From assembly GCA_029204225.1 (NCBI GenBank), contig CM055092.1:81879535-81943534 (forward strand): DNA of 64,000 bases, given 5' to 3'. The DNA comes from Diphasiastrum complanatum (lineage: Eukaryota > Streptophyta > Lycopodiopsida > Lycopodiales > Lycopodiaceae). The position numbers and the translations under genes are program-made. Under the pieces are notes generated by a model. It did no database searches. It was not told the origin of the DNA and was given only the letters and a program-made list of their open reading frames with translations. Numbering within the stretch: position 1 is the first letter of the stretch; each line of letters opens with the position of its first letter. Positions 37,621-48,104 of this stretch are shown here, one piece after another.

Positions 37621-38455
37621 CATCGAGCCAAAAAATGGTCCGATTAAGTAAAAAAAATGGTCAAACTTTGAATGGGAGGTGTCCACAGGTTTCTGGGCTA
37701 GACACAAACCCACAGGTTCATTTTCAGTTTTGTTTCACGCTGAGACGAGCCTACAGGTTCAAACCGTTCTCCAAACAGTTCAATACTCACAGAAAAATGT
37801 AAGTCCGAACTAGACACCCTAAATGCGGTCGTGAGATTCTAGGCCCGTCGAGCCAAAAATTGGTCGAATTCAGTAAAAAATGGTCAGAACTTCGGCGAGA
37901 GGTGTCCATAGGTCCGTGGGCTCGACACAAACCCACATGTTTATTTGCAGCTCAATTCTGACACTGTTTGTCTAAAAATGCCCTTTCTGTCGAGAGGAAT
38001 GCCACTAAATTGTCTGTTTTTCAATATTCTCAAGAATTGGTCCAGTGTCACCAAATGGAGTCCATTTTTCAGACCCTCTATTTCGTCCTAAGCTACAACC
38101 AAGACAAACCCACAGGATTAAACCGAGCTCCAAATGGTTCAGTATCATGGCAAAACATGTATCCGAACCGGAAACCCTAAATGTAGCCCTGGAATTCTAG
38201 GCCTGTCGAGCTAGGAATTGGTTGGATTCAGTCAAAAACAGTCAACCTCGGATGGTAGGTGTCCAGAGATTCATGGGCTCAACACGAATCCACTGGACCA
38301 GTTGTTGCTCAATTTCGATGTCGTATGCTTGAACACGCCCTTCACGTTGGGAGGAATGCCACTAGAGCACGATAAATGGACTACTTTTTGGCATTTTCAA
38401 GACGTGGTCCAGTATCATCAAATGGGCTCTGTCTTGCATGTCGTCTGTTCCATCT
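37621..38455 (+). repeat. Diverged tandem repeat, three units
   Basis: Units begin near 37,622, 37,846 and 38,202 with (C)CCGTCGAGCCAAAAATTGG-like text. They share GGTGTCCA(C/T)AGGT, GACACAAACCC and CCAAATGG phrases. Unit length differs because the second and third contain an extra block including GAGAGGAATGCCACTA. Confidence 0.8.
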
Positions 38456-38549
38456 AGTGTTGCACGTCGAGATGAACCTGCATACACATACATGTAGTAG
38501 CAGCAGCAGCACCTGTAACAACAGCACCCGCAACATCCGTGAATTTGAT

Positions 38550-38780
38550 GGTACACACGCACACACGCACACACACTTTTTCACACACTTCACACATGCA
38601 CAGGTTCACACAGACCCACTTCACACACACACAACATCGACTGCTCGGCCGCATGCCTCGACCATCGACAACCACCCAGATCATTGGCCGCTCGTCAACG
38701 GCATACACATAGACATATACACACACAAACACACAAATCCACACACATATATGTACATGTACACGCACATACCCTCGACT
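38550..38780 (+). repeat. AC-rich microsatellite region
   Basis: Imperfect CA repeats with AT steps sit just inside the 3' end of Helitron-like element 1. A similar AC-rich region precedes the 3' end of element 2. Confidence 0.85.
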
Positions 38781-39188
38781 GCCCGACATCAGTGGGCACT
38801 CTTTACTAGTCTATATATATATATATATATATATATAAACTTACATACACTTGTATGCATGGGTGAGGGGAGCATGCACCCTCCTCCCCTCACCCATGCA
38901 TACACATTTTTTGAACTAAAAAACTTGGGGAGGAGGATGCATGTATGTGGAAAAGCATGCATGGCCCTCTTCCCCATGCATCTATATATATAAAACTATT
39001 TATGGTTCTGGACACATGCGGTTGAGAATGTATGTATGGTGGGGCACCCATGCATCCTTTTTTGACACATTTTTTAGTTATAACTTTTGTTTATGTATGG
39101 GAAAAGTGCATCTTCCCACACATATATACATTCATGTGCATTGAGGGTAGTGCCCATAAAAGAAGTCGGTGGTCTCCGCATAATTGTA

Positions 39189-39563
39189 GCACCCTGGCGC
39201 GTCAGGGTGCGCCAGCCAGAGGCTGGCCAAAAAGGCACAGGCGGGTGCTATGGCGCCAAGGCGGGCACGCTATGGGGCAGGCAGCACCCAAGTGGCACTG
39301 GGCAGGGGTGCCGGCGCCAGGTGGGTGGCGCCAGGCAGGCCCAGGTGGCACCGGGCACCGGGCAGGTGGCACTGGGCAGCTTCACACCCACCTGCACACA
39401 TGTGAGTAAGCAGGTGGGTTCAGTTATATATAGGTACTGGTTTATCTCAGAGATTTGTTTATGGGATAAACCCTAGTGCCCGACACGTGGCACCAGGGCA
39501 TCCAGTTTAAAAATAAAATAAAAAACCTCCCGGCCTGGCCCACCCTGACGCGTGCGCAAGGTG
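39189..39563. repeat. GC-rich island with inverted ends
   Basis: A block of strikingly high GC content lies in AT-rich surroundings. Its ends carry CACCCTGGCGCGTCAGGGTG on the left and, inverted, a related GCGTCAGGGTGGGCCAGG on the right. The interior reiterates GGCACTGGGCAGG and GGCGCCAGG. This may be a small mobile element or captured sequence; no clear gene is seen. Confidence 0.55.
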
Positions 39564-39589
39564 GTAAAAATAAGAGGAGCCATAAAAGA

Positions 39590-40330
39590 ATGGATTCAAT
39601 GTGGAAGTTTTAAAACTTAAACTTTGAGGTTTAAGTCTTTGTGAACTTTGAAGTGATTTTAGAACTTCAACTTTGCACTTCTTTGAAGTTTAACTTTTTG
39701 TGAGCTATGAAGTTTAAAAAAGATGTAAATAGACACAAGAATCTATGTAATGTAAACCCTTAAGTAAATGGACACAAGAATCAATGTAATTGAAAGTTTA
39801 GTAAACGGACACATAATCTAAATAATCTAATTAAGGTGAAAGTATTAAAATTTCAACTTTAAATAAGTCCTTTGTGAACTTTGAGTTTTTTAAACCATTT
39901 AAAGGGACAAGGAATCTTTGTAATCTCATAGAATCTAATTAATGTGAAAGCTATAAAACTTCAACTTTGAAGTACTTTGAAGTTCCTTGGAGTTTAACTC
40001 TTTTGTGAACTTTGAAAATTGAAGTTTAAGAAAAAGATGTAAATGGACAACGAATCTATGTAATCTCATAGAATCTAATTGGAATCTATGTAATCTCATA
40101 AAACCTAATTAATGCAAAAGTTTAAGAACTTCAACTTTGAAGTTTAAGTCTTTGTGAACTTTGAAGTTTCAAAGAGATGGAAAACAGAAATGAAAAATGA
40201 AATACTACAACTATGAACTTTCAACTTGAAGTTACTTGAGAATATTGTAAGATGCATTACTTCATAATTAACCTTTAACTTAAATATTCTCAAAACTTTA
40301 AATGCATTGTGAAGTTTCATTACCCACTAA
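39590..40330 (+). repeat. Diverged tandem repeat, AACTTTGAAGTTT-type
   Basis: About five or six units share TTAAAACTTCAACTTTGAAG, GTCTTTGTGAACTTTGAAG and GATGTAAATGGACA, then ATCTATGTAATCTCATA-like text. The period is irregular, near 110-170 bp. Confidence 0.85.
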
Positions 40331-40889
40331 TAATTAAATTCTCCAAAACAAAGGCTAAAACAATATTAACCATTATCGGTGGGTGAGGGGGAGAGAGAGA
40401 GAGAGAGAGGAGGGTTTGATAAATAAGGAAAAGTTAAAGGAAGATCTATTTCATAACATGGGGGTGGCAAAAACATAAGAGGAGGGTTTTTATGCAATAA
40501 CAAAGGAGTTTTTGTTGGTCTTATAACAAAAAGAGGGGAAACTGTGTGAGGTGAGGCTTAATACCATAAAAAAAGGGACTTATTAAATCGCAAGGAGGGA
40601 TTAAAAGAAAAAATTGGGTGGGGAGGTCTAAGAAAACAAATTGGGAGTTTTTTGCCAAACAAATAGGTGGGGTTAAGCGGGCAAAAAAGACGCAAGAGAG
40701 AGGAGAGAAGAGAAAAGAAGTATGGAGAGGGTTCATGATGGTAACAAGACGGAGCTATGAGTAAAAATGAAGTCGGAGGGCCATAAAGTGAGGAAGAGTG
40801 GTGTGTGTCTGCAACCCAATATTGGTTGATCCAAATCGGCCGATCCAATATTGGCCAATCCAAATCGGCCGTCAATGACAGGCTTTCGA
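40331..40889. other. Purine-rich intergenic sequence
   Basis: G/A-rich on the plus strand with a short GA run at 40,392-40,409. From 40,815 to 40,870 the phrase CCAATATTGG(C/T) and CAAATCGGCCG is reiterated. Open frames on the minus strand are compositional. Confidence 0.5.
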
Positions 40890-41115
40890 TGTTGCATTCG
40901 ACGAGTTACATCCGACAAGTTGCATCTGATGTTGCATCCGACAAGTTACATTTGATGAGTTGCATCCGCTGAGTTACATCCTACGAATTGCATCCGTTGA
41001 GTTACATCCGACGAGTTGTATCTGACGTGTTACATCTGACGTTGCATCTGACGAGTTACATCCGACGAGTTGCATCCAATATTGCATCCGATGTCTAGAA
41101 CCGACGAGTTGCATC
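40890..41115 (+). repeat. Short tandem repeat, GTTGCATCCGACGA-type
   Basis: Alternating units of GTTGCATC and GTTACATC with CGACGA or TGATGT linkers, in a period near 10-22 bp and about 14 copies. Confidence 0.9.
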
Positions 41116-41199
41116 GCATACAAACACACATTTTGTACTAACACATTCTCTGCCGCCTTTGACCTCCAGCCGCCCGCCGTCATCGGTGGGCTTACCCAC

Positions 41200-41420
41200 C
41201 TATTCGACTTATCACTTACCACATACATTCGACTGATCACTTATCTCAAATATTTAGCTGATCACTTACCACAGATATCCAACTGATCACTTACCACAAA
41301 CATTCGGCTGATCACTTACCTCAAACATTTGGTTGATCATGTACCTCAAACATTCGGCTGATTACTTACCACAAATATTCAGCTGATCACTTACCTCAAA
41401 CATTCGGATGAACACTTAAA
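41200..41420 (+). repeat. 25-bp tandem repeat
   Basis: About nine copies of GCTGATCACTTACC(A/T)CAAACATTCG-like units with scattered substitutions. Confidence 0.92.
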
Positions 41421-41424
41421 CACA

Positions 41425-42130
41425 CACACCATCGGACACAAATCATACACAAATCATCGGACACCATCGGCCACATAAATCACACACACCATCGGACACA
41501 AATCATACACACAAATCCACACACACAGATACACACACACAAATCCATTCACACACCCACATCATCAGTCGCCTCGCCATCGACGAGCACACTATGCTAG
41601 ACTACCCACACGCATGCACCAATATACACTCTCTCACGAATACACACACATACATAAACACATGCACTCACATATAGACACACGCATACATAAATACATG
41701 CATTCACGTACATACACACATACATCGGCCACCCGTCAACGACCATCGGCTTTTCTCCTAAACCATTGGCCACCGTCCAAATCATCGACCATCACCTAAG
41801 ATCACTGGCCGCCCATCAATGACGGGCATACATACTAAAACTGTCACCCATTTGCAAAAGGAAAAGCTAAGTAGGTCTTAAAAAAATGGTAAAAACAAAC
41901 ACAGCCTCCAAAAATATATAAACACTTTTTGTGGGTATGAACACATACACACTCAATGGTATAGAATCAGCAGGTACTGGATCTGCTACAGGTTCTTTCT
42001 GCTTCTGAGCTCTGGTAACCACCATCAAATACACATGCACACATACACACACACACACACACATGCACATACATGCACACACACGTGCACACACATGCAC
42101 ACAAGGTGCAAAATAGGCTAAGGTACCTAA
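41425..42130 (+). repeat. AC-rich microsatellite region
   Basis: Imperfect CA repeats dominate 41,425-41,720 and 42,030-42,105. Between them are reiterated CATCGGCC and GTCAACGACC phrases that resemble the hairpin of the Helitron-like 3' ends. Confidence 0.85.
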
Positions 42131-42389
42131 AAATGGTTAAGGCAAAAAAATTTTAAACGCACACCCGCACACATGTCAAGGTGTTAAAGCTTCATGTTGA
42201 TGCATATCGAAACCATCCAAAACACCACCCCCCCAAATGACTAGCCGACAAAATTTTGGCCGCTTCTAATTATGTCCGCTTTCCATCATCAATCGCCCAC
42301 TCAGAGCATCATCCACACGTCTCGACCAGAAGCCGCCACCTAGATCGTCGGCCGCCCATTGCCCGTCATCGACGGGCACAAGCAACTAG

Positions 42390-43183
42390 TATGTATACAT
42401 ATACATACATATATATATATATATATATGTGCGCACACACACACATGTTTATATGCATCTGTATGTATCTCAAATTGTGATTTATCGTGAACTTATGTAG
42501 GTTAACTTATCATGAAAATTCATTTGTTTTTTTGATTTCTTTAAGCTGTAAGAGCTTACACTATCAAAATCACTACTACAAAAGTAATTAGACCTTATAC
42601 AATCATAGAAATATGATTATATATCGGGATTGAAAAAGACTTTCGCTATCTTAAATCTAAGGGCGCCTTAACTATTTACACACCTTCAATCTAAGGGCAC
42701 CTTCAGGATTTGCATATTTTTCGCATTTTTGCTACATTGGCAGACCGACATCACCAACTTATTATCAACCCTAAAACAACTGGAGAAACAAATATTCTAA
42801 GGGTGGTTACCAAACTTTGTACATATGCAAAACTGGAGTAAATGGTAGCTAAGACATAAGATATTTTTATGGACACTTGTAAATCTATATATTAGTTGAA
42901 TCAAGCTATGTAAGTGTTAATTGAATTTCTCTTTCAATTAGAGTTTTTCTGTAGCCAACGTTATCACGCTCAACAAGCTAAGATATTACTTCAAGCCATT
43001 GTACTCACTGTTGATATTCATGAGAGTGCAATTTTTGTCTCACTACTGCGTCGTTCATTTGCGCAATTTGTATGAATTTTTCTACTTGAATATTTCTGCT
43101 GCTAACTGTTGCGTTTCTGTTCCTACACGCCACGCTCAAATCCTCGAGCTTCCACTGCCGCTCACGCCCACTGTTTTATGACA
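42390..43183 (+). repeat. Probable 5' LTR of Copia family F
   Basis: A primer-binding site follows at 43,184, so the sequence to its left should be an LTR ending ATGACA at 43,183. The LTR start is not resolved; everything from about 42,540 is a candidate. The left part (42,390-42,440) is TA and CA repeat outside it. Confidence 0.5.
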
Positions 43184-43195
43184 TGGTATCAGAGT
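43184..43195 (+). promoter_or_regulatory. Primer-binding site of Copia family F
   Basis: TGGTATCAGAGT differs from the common plant Copia site in its last base. It follows a CA-ending LTR. Confidence 0.8.
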
Positions 43196-43328
43196 GGACA
43201 TTTTAGTAATCTGTATTTTTTACTATAGATTATTAGTCTTGTTTCTATCAAGACGTCTTTCTAGCAAACGTGCAGCCAACAATATTCCGACAGTCACTAT
43301 TTCTACCAACGATCTTGTTCAACCAGAA

Positions 43329-43985
43329 TGGATCCATAATCTAGTTCATCTCTCATTGACAAACTCGATGGAAATAACTACCATCTCTGAAAATTATACT
43401 TCTAGCCAAAGAACTGTGGGACATCGTTGATGGCATAGAGCTCAAACGAGATGGTGATGCAGCCGTCATTACCAAGTGGAGACTGAGAGATGGCAAAGCA
43501 TTTGCCATGATCACTCTCAATATCAAAGATACTCAGATTAGCCACATACGTGCTGCACAAACTGCTAAGGATGCATGGGACATCCTAGCAACTCTCTACA
43601 ACATTACAGACATTACGTCCAAGCTTCATCTAAGGAAGAAATTCTTCACCCTCAGAATGTCTGATGCAGATAGTGTTTTGAGTCACCTCAACACCTTCAA
43701 AAATCTTATGGAGCAAATGACTGCAACCGGCTCAATCATAGAAGATTTTGATGCACTCATGACTCTATTATCGAGTCTACTTGAAGCATATGAAGATTGG
43801 ATAATGGCAATCTCTACCCAAGAGCACCTCACTCTATCAAGAGTAATTTCGTTGCTCCTACAGGAGGATATCAGAAGATTAGCATCCTCCTCAGGCTCAA
43901 GATCGGATCCTCAGGCTCTGTATTCAAAAAATCAAAAGTTTAGATCCAATAAATCTATAAAGTCAAGCTATATTGACAAGAAGTG
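43329..43985 (+). pseudogene. Copia family F gag fragment
   Basis: The start (MDP, then a stop and frameshifts) decodes to LIDKLDGNNYHL, the usual start of plant Copia gag. The clean frame from 43,507 carries AAQTAKDAWDILATLYN and the SLLLQEDIRRLASSS end of the gag-polypeptide (UBN2-type) domain. There is no zinc knuckle. The sequence breaks off at an AAGTGCT motif and continues as the integrase of another family, so gag is all that remains of this element. Confidence 0.85.
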
Positions 43986-44590
43986 CTAATCTTGACAAAC
44001 CATTTTGGGATCAAGTGTTGTTGTGTGCCAATTTCTTGTGCAATAGGTGGCCGAGTGCTATTTTGGATGGAAGCACACCTTTTGAGATGCTATTCAAGAG
44101 GAGGCCGAGTGTCAAATTTCTAAGAACCTTTGGATGCACATGCATGTCAACATTACTCTTAATGATAGGACCAAGGAGGATCCATCTTCAAGAAGAGGTA
44201 TTTTTGTTGGATATAGTGAGGTGAGTAAAGCCTACAAGGTTTACATTCCTTCTACTAACAAAGTGATTGATGGTAGAGATGTCATCTTTGATAAGGAAAA
44301 CATTCCAAAAGTGTCTTCAAGCATGATTGATGGTGATGTGGATGGATCTAACATTCATGATGTTGATGAAAATGATCCTACCTTGGATAGTGATGATGAT
44401 GGACCTTCATCAATTCAAGGAGAACATCAACGGAAAGACAAGTACCTTCAAGGCTCACATATGATCAAAAGGGTAAGCAAGTAGTTTTTGGAAATTATGT
44501 TGCTTTCCTGACCTCTTTGGATGAACCTACAAGTGTAGATCAAGCAAGGAAAGAAGAAGAGTGGATCCAAGCAATGGATCTTGAGTGTCC
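43986..44590 (+). pseudogene. Copia family A integrase C-terminal fragment
   Basis: It begins at ANLDKPFWDQVLLCANFLCN and runs through the integrase C-terminal part (KFLRTFGCTC, GRDVIFDKENIPKV). It reaches the linker and the first residues before RT (EEWIQAMDLE). It closely parallels 45,640-46,250 and 54,820-55,420. Catalytic residues are absent because only the C-terminal part is present. It is followed by unrelated sequence (44,590-44,715). Confidence 0.88.
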
Positions 44591-44715
44591 CACAATAATC
44601 AAGTTAATAAGAGAGTAAAATTTTCCATGACTTGACAATCATACGTGTTTCTATTTTTGTCAATGTGCTCCGAACAAAAGTGTCGTCCATGCGTCCAAAA
44701 TGCATTGTTGTTCAA

Positions 44716-47700
44716 AATTCAAATGATGATGCTTTTGTGATATCTTCATGTATGCTTGCTAATGATGGAGATCTAGATCCATGGTGGATTGGTAGTAGAG
44801 CAAGTTCACACATGACTTTTCACAAAGAGCACCTTACTTTTTTGTTGGCATATGAAGATGACAAGAGGGTGATTGTTCATTGAAAGATGTTTTGTTCACA
44901 CCTTCCATTACCAAGCATTTACTTAGTGTGAGTCAATTGCTAAGTAAGGGTTTCAAAGTTGAGTTTGATGGAGATGCTTGTATGAACAAAAGGAAGGATA
45001 TCTTGATTGCAAAAGGTAAAAGGCAAGGGATGTTGTTCAAATTAAATGCTTGTGTTATTTCCAACCAAGTTGGATTTGTGGCAAGTGAGCAAATACCTAT
45101 TTAAGAGGCTTGGCATAGAAGGATGAGACACCTCAACTTCAAGTCATTGGAGCTAATGGCTAAGAAGCAAGTTGTGATTGGTCTTCCTAAATCCTTAAGT
45201 AGCATCAATCATGTTTATTAGTCTTGTGATTTGTCAAAGTCACATAGATGACCTTATGCTAGATCTACAAAGCCTTTTCAAGTTGTACATTCGGATATTC
45301 ATGGAATTATTACAACTAGCAATAGTGGAGCTAAGATGTATGTAACTTTCATTGATGATTTTGGTAGATCTTGTTGGATCTATCTAGTAAAGAGCAAGGA
45401 TGAAGTGTATGATGTCTTTGTTAAGTTCAAGAATGCAAGGGAGCACCAATTTTTTGCAAGAATCAAGTGCTTAAAGTAGTGACAATGGTGGACAGTACAT
45501 ATCTACCAAGTTTAAGAATTTTTGTGATGAGCATGGGATCAAGAGGGACTATACAACACCAAGGACCCCACAACAAAATGGAGTGGCCGAGAGGAAGAAT
45601 AGGACTTTATGTGAAAGTGCCAATGCCATGAGGTTAAGTGCTCACCTTGATAAGCCATTTTGGGATCAATCTTTGTTGTGTGATAATTTCTTGTGCAATT
45701 GGTGGGCGAGTGCTATTTTGTATGGAAGGACACCTTCTGAGATGCTATTCAAGAGGAGGCCGAGTGTCAACTTTCTTATAGCTTTTGTATGCACATGCTA
45801 TGTCAACATAACTCTTGATGTTAGGACCAAGAAGGATCCATCTTCAAGGAAAGGTATATTTGTTGGATATAGTGAGTTGAATAAAGCCTAATAATAAGGA
45901 TCTTCAGTCCTACTAATAAGGTGATTATTGGTATAGATGTCATTTTTGATGATGAGAACATTCCAAAAGTATCTTCAAGTATTATTGATGGAGATGTGGA
46001 TGGATCTAACATTCTTGATGTTGTGTAAAGGATCATACTTTAGATGATGATGATGATGGACCTTCATCAAGTCAAAAGACAAGGAGAACATCAAGGGAAA
46101 AACAAATGCCTTCAAGGTTCACATATGATGAAATCTAAGCAAGTTGTTGGAGGTACACACTTTGATTTCCTAAGCTCTTTTGATGAACCTACATGTGTAG
46201 ATGAAGGAAGGAAGAAAGATGAGTGGATCCAAGCAATGGATCTTGAGTATCAGGCTCTTATGAAGAATGAAACATGGAGATTGGTGGAGTTACCTAAGGA
46301 CAAAAAAGCTATTGGATGCAAATGGATCTGCAAGGTGAAGACAAACCAAGACGGATCTATCAACAAGTACAAGGCAAGGTTGGTGGCAAAAGGATATGCT
46401 CAAGAACATGGTATTGACTATGATGAAACCAATGCACCCGTGGCAAAGATGGTAAACATTCGGGCCATCATCTCTCTTGCTACTTTATGGATGGGAGCTA
46501 TGAAAATTGGATATCACAAGTGCTTTTTTGAATCATTAGAGGAGTTTTAAATCCAAAAAAGACCCTTTGTAAAGATTCTTTTTATATTTTTTCTCAATTT
46601 TTTCTTACACATGGACCAATCAAAACACTCAAATTTGATATCTACGTAACGTAACTTTTTGAGTCCACATTTTGATTCCACACTAAAAATGGCATAACTT
46701 TTTAGTGGCAAGTCCAAATTTAGCAAACTTTGGTGCATTCGAAAGCGCTCAACAAGGGCTTTCCAATGGTAGTTAGATGACATACTTTTGAGCTACGATT
46801 AAAAAGTTATGTCAAGTCAAATGTATTAGTGTTATAATATTTTAATAATATAAACATCATCTTGCACGAATTCTTAAAGGGTCTTTTTGGAGCTCAAAAC
46901 TCCTCTAATGGGTGATCTTCAGGAGGAAGTGTACATGGAGCAACCCAAGAGCTACATTTTACCTACAAAGCCAAATTATGTGTGTTTTCTACATAAGAGC
47001 TTTTATGGCCTTAAGCAAGCACCAAGGACTTGGTATGCTAAGCTTAGCATTTTTTTATCCTTTCAAAGCTTTATTATGGGCGAGTATGATCATTCACTTT
47101 ATTATAGGTTTGCAGGGAATGATGTTACCATTTTGCTAATCTATGTGGATGATATCATCTTTAGTGGTGGATACAATCAAGATGTGGAGGATTTCAAGAG
47201 TGCTCCTAAGAAGGAATTTGAGGTGCATGATCTTGGTAATTTGCATTTCATTTTAGGAATAGAAATGATTATATCTTCTCAATCTACATTTCAGGAATAG
47301 AAGTGATGTTCTACAAAGATTTCATATGGTAGATGCAAAATCTTGTGACCTATGGAGTCAAATGTAAAGCTAACTATAAGAGGTAATGAAAGATCATTCA
47401 AGGACATTACTGTCTATAGAAAGCTAGTTGGTGCACTCATATATCTAGCTATCACAAGACCATATCTAAGCTATTGTGTTGGTAGATTGAGCCAATTCAT
47501 GCAAGATCCTAGTGAGGAGCATTGGCAGCTAGGGAAACGAGTTTTGAAGTACATCATTGGAACTCAAGATTTTGGCATATTGTATGAGGGATCATTACCT
47601 AACTTGTTTGAATTTTCAGATTTGGTCTTTGATAGAGATAAAATGGATAGGAAATCCATTATTTCTCATTGTATTTTCATAGGTGATGCAGCTATATCAT

Positions 47701-48104
47701 GGATGTCGAAGAAACAAGCCACTATCTCATTGTCATCTAGTGAGGCTGAGTACAAAGCTCTTACACATTGCACAAAGGAGATGGTATGGATCAAGAAGAT
47801 GATCAAGGATCTTCACTTGCTGGATTTTTCAGAGAGCCCAATCATCTTTTGTGAGAATATATCAGCCCAAAAGTTGGCGACCAATACTATCTTTCATGCT
47901 AGGAGCAAGCTTAATGAGATGGCACATCACTTTGTCCGGAAGAAAGTCATGGCAAAAGAGGTGGAGCTTCAACATGTGTCCTCAAAGGAATGTGTAGCTG
48001 ATATATTCACCCACAACATTGGGAAAGACTTGTTCATGAAGCATAGGACTTCACTTGTAGTGTTTGCCAAATCTATGCTTAAACTAGTTGAAGAGGGAGT
48101 GTGA
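44716..48104 (+). pseudogene. Copia family A pol pseudogene (copy A2)
   Basis: It starts in the protease region (SNDDAFVISSCMLAN). The protease site reads WWIGSRASSHMT, so the catalytic Asp is lost. Next come the knots of GAG-pre-integrase and integrase, with stops near 45,104 and 45,222 and a break near 45,477. The AERKNR motif with its Glu is present near 45,590. RT from 46,150 has CKWICKVKTNQDG and DYDETNAPVAKMV and is split by a MITE at 46,534-46,910. It resumes with LIYVDDIIFSGG near 47,140. RNase H (47,352-48,104) is nearly open (SSSEAEYKAL, ECVADIFT). It ends LVEEGV with a polypurine tract overlapping the last codons, exactly as in the intact copy at 52,969-56,919. It has no 5' LTR or gag. 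Confidence 0.92.
46534..46910. mobile_element. MITE with CATTAG termini, 377 bp
   Basis: Terminal inverted repeats of about 38 bp begin CATTAGAGGAGTTTT and continue with AAAAAGACCCTTT. The intact family A copy shows the uninterrupted site (TTGAAT then GGTGATCTT). The insertion therefore runs exactly from CATTAG to CTAATG, leaving no obvious target duplication. It carries one copy of the GAGTCCACATT module found at 29,590-29,912. No transposase. Confidence 0.88.

Larger units (their letters stand above)
35236..38809 (+). mobile_element. Helitron-like non-autonomous element 1
   Basis: The 5' end follows an A and reads TCTATATATATA, then AAACTTACATACAC and GTATGCATGG. The 3' end has a 17-nt hairpin (GCCCGACATCAGTGGGC, 38,781-38,797), eight bases, then CTAG (38,806-38,809) followed by T. 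TC at the start, a hairpin shortly before CTRR at the end, and insertion between A and T without target duplication are Helitron hallmarks. No Rep/helicase frame is present. The interior is mostly tandem repeats and AC-rich sequence. Assignment rests on both ends recurring in the same order in the neighbouring element. Confidence 0.5.
38810..42389 (+). mobile_element. Helitron-like non-autonomous element 2
   Basis: It starts TCTATATATATA directly after the CTAG of element 1. Its first ~170 bp match the start of element 1 (AAACTTACATACACTT, GTATGCATGG, GGAGGATG(C/G)ATG). The 3' end has hairpin GCCCGTCATCGACGGGC (42,361-42,377), eight bases, then CTAG (42,386-42,389) and T. A further TCTATATATATA start occurs at 38,981. 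Weaker hairpin-plus-CTAG or CTAA ends occur near 41,597-41,600 and 41,835-41,838, so smaller nested or abandoned ends are likely. No Rep/helicase gene. Confidence 0.5.

Noticed and set aside
35552-37713. Chains of open frames of 65-127 codons in the minisatellite array
   Set aside because: The units lack stop codons, frames overlap on both strands, and no start, splice or domain pattern is consistent.
38376-38993. A 205-codon frame rich in His and Thr
   Set aside because: It runs through AC microsatellites and the ends of two mobile elements, so it is compositional.
39032-39476. Gly- and Ala-rich frames in the GC island
   Set aside because: The high GC content removes stops; two frames are open at once and neither resembles a known protein.
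35236-42389. The two similar starts at 35,236 and 38,810 as LTRs of one retrotransposon
   Set aside because: The homology at the starts is only about 170 bp, there is no primer site, polypurine tract or gag-pol between them, and the hairpin-CTAG ends fit Helitrons better.
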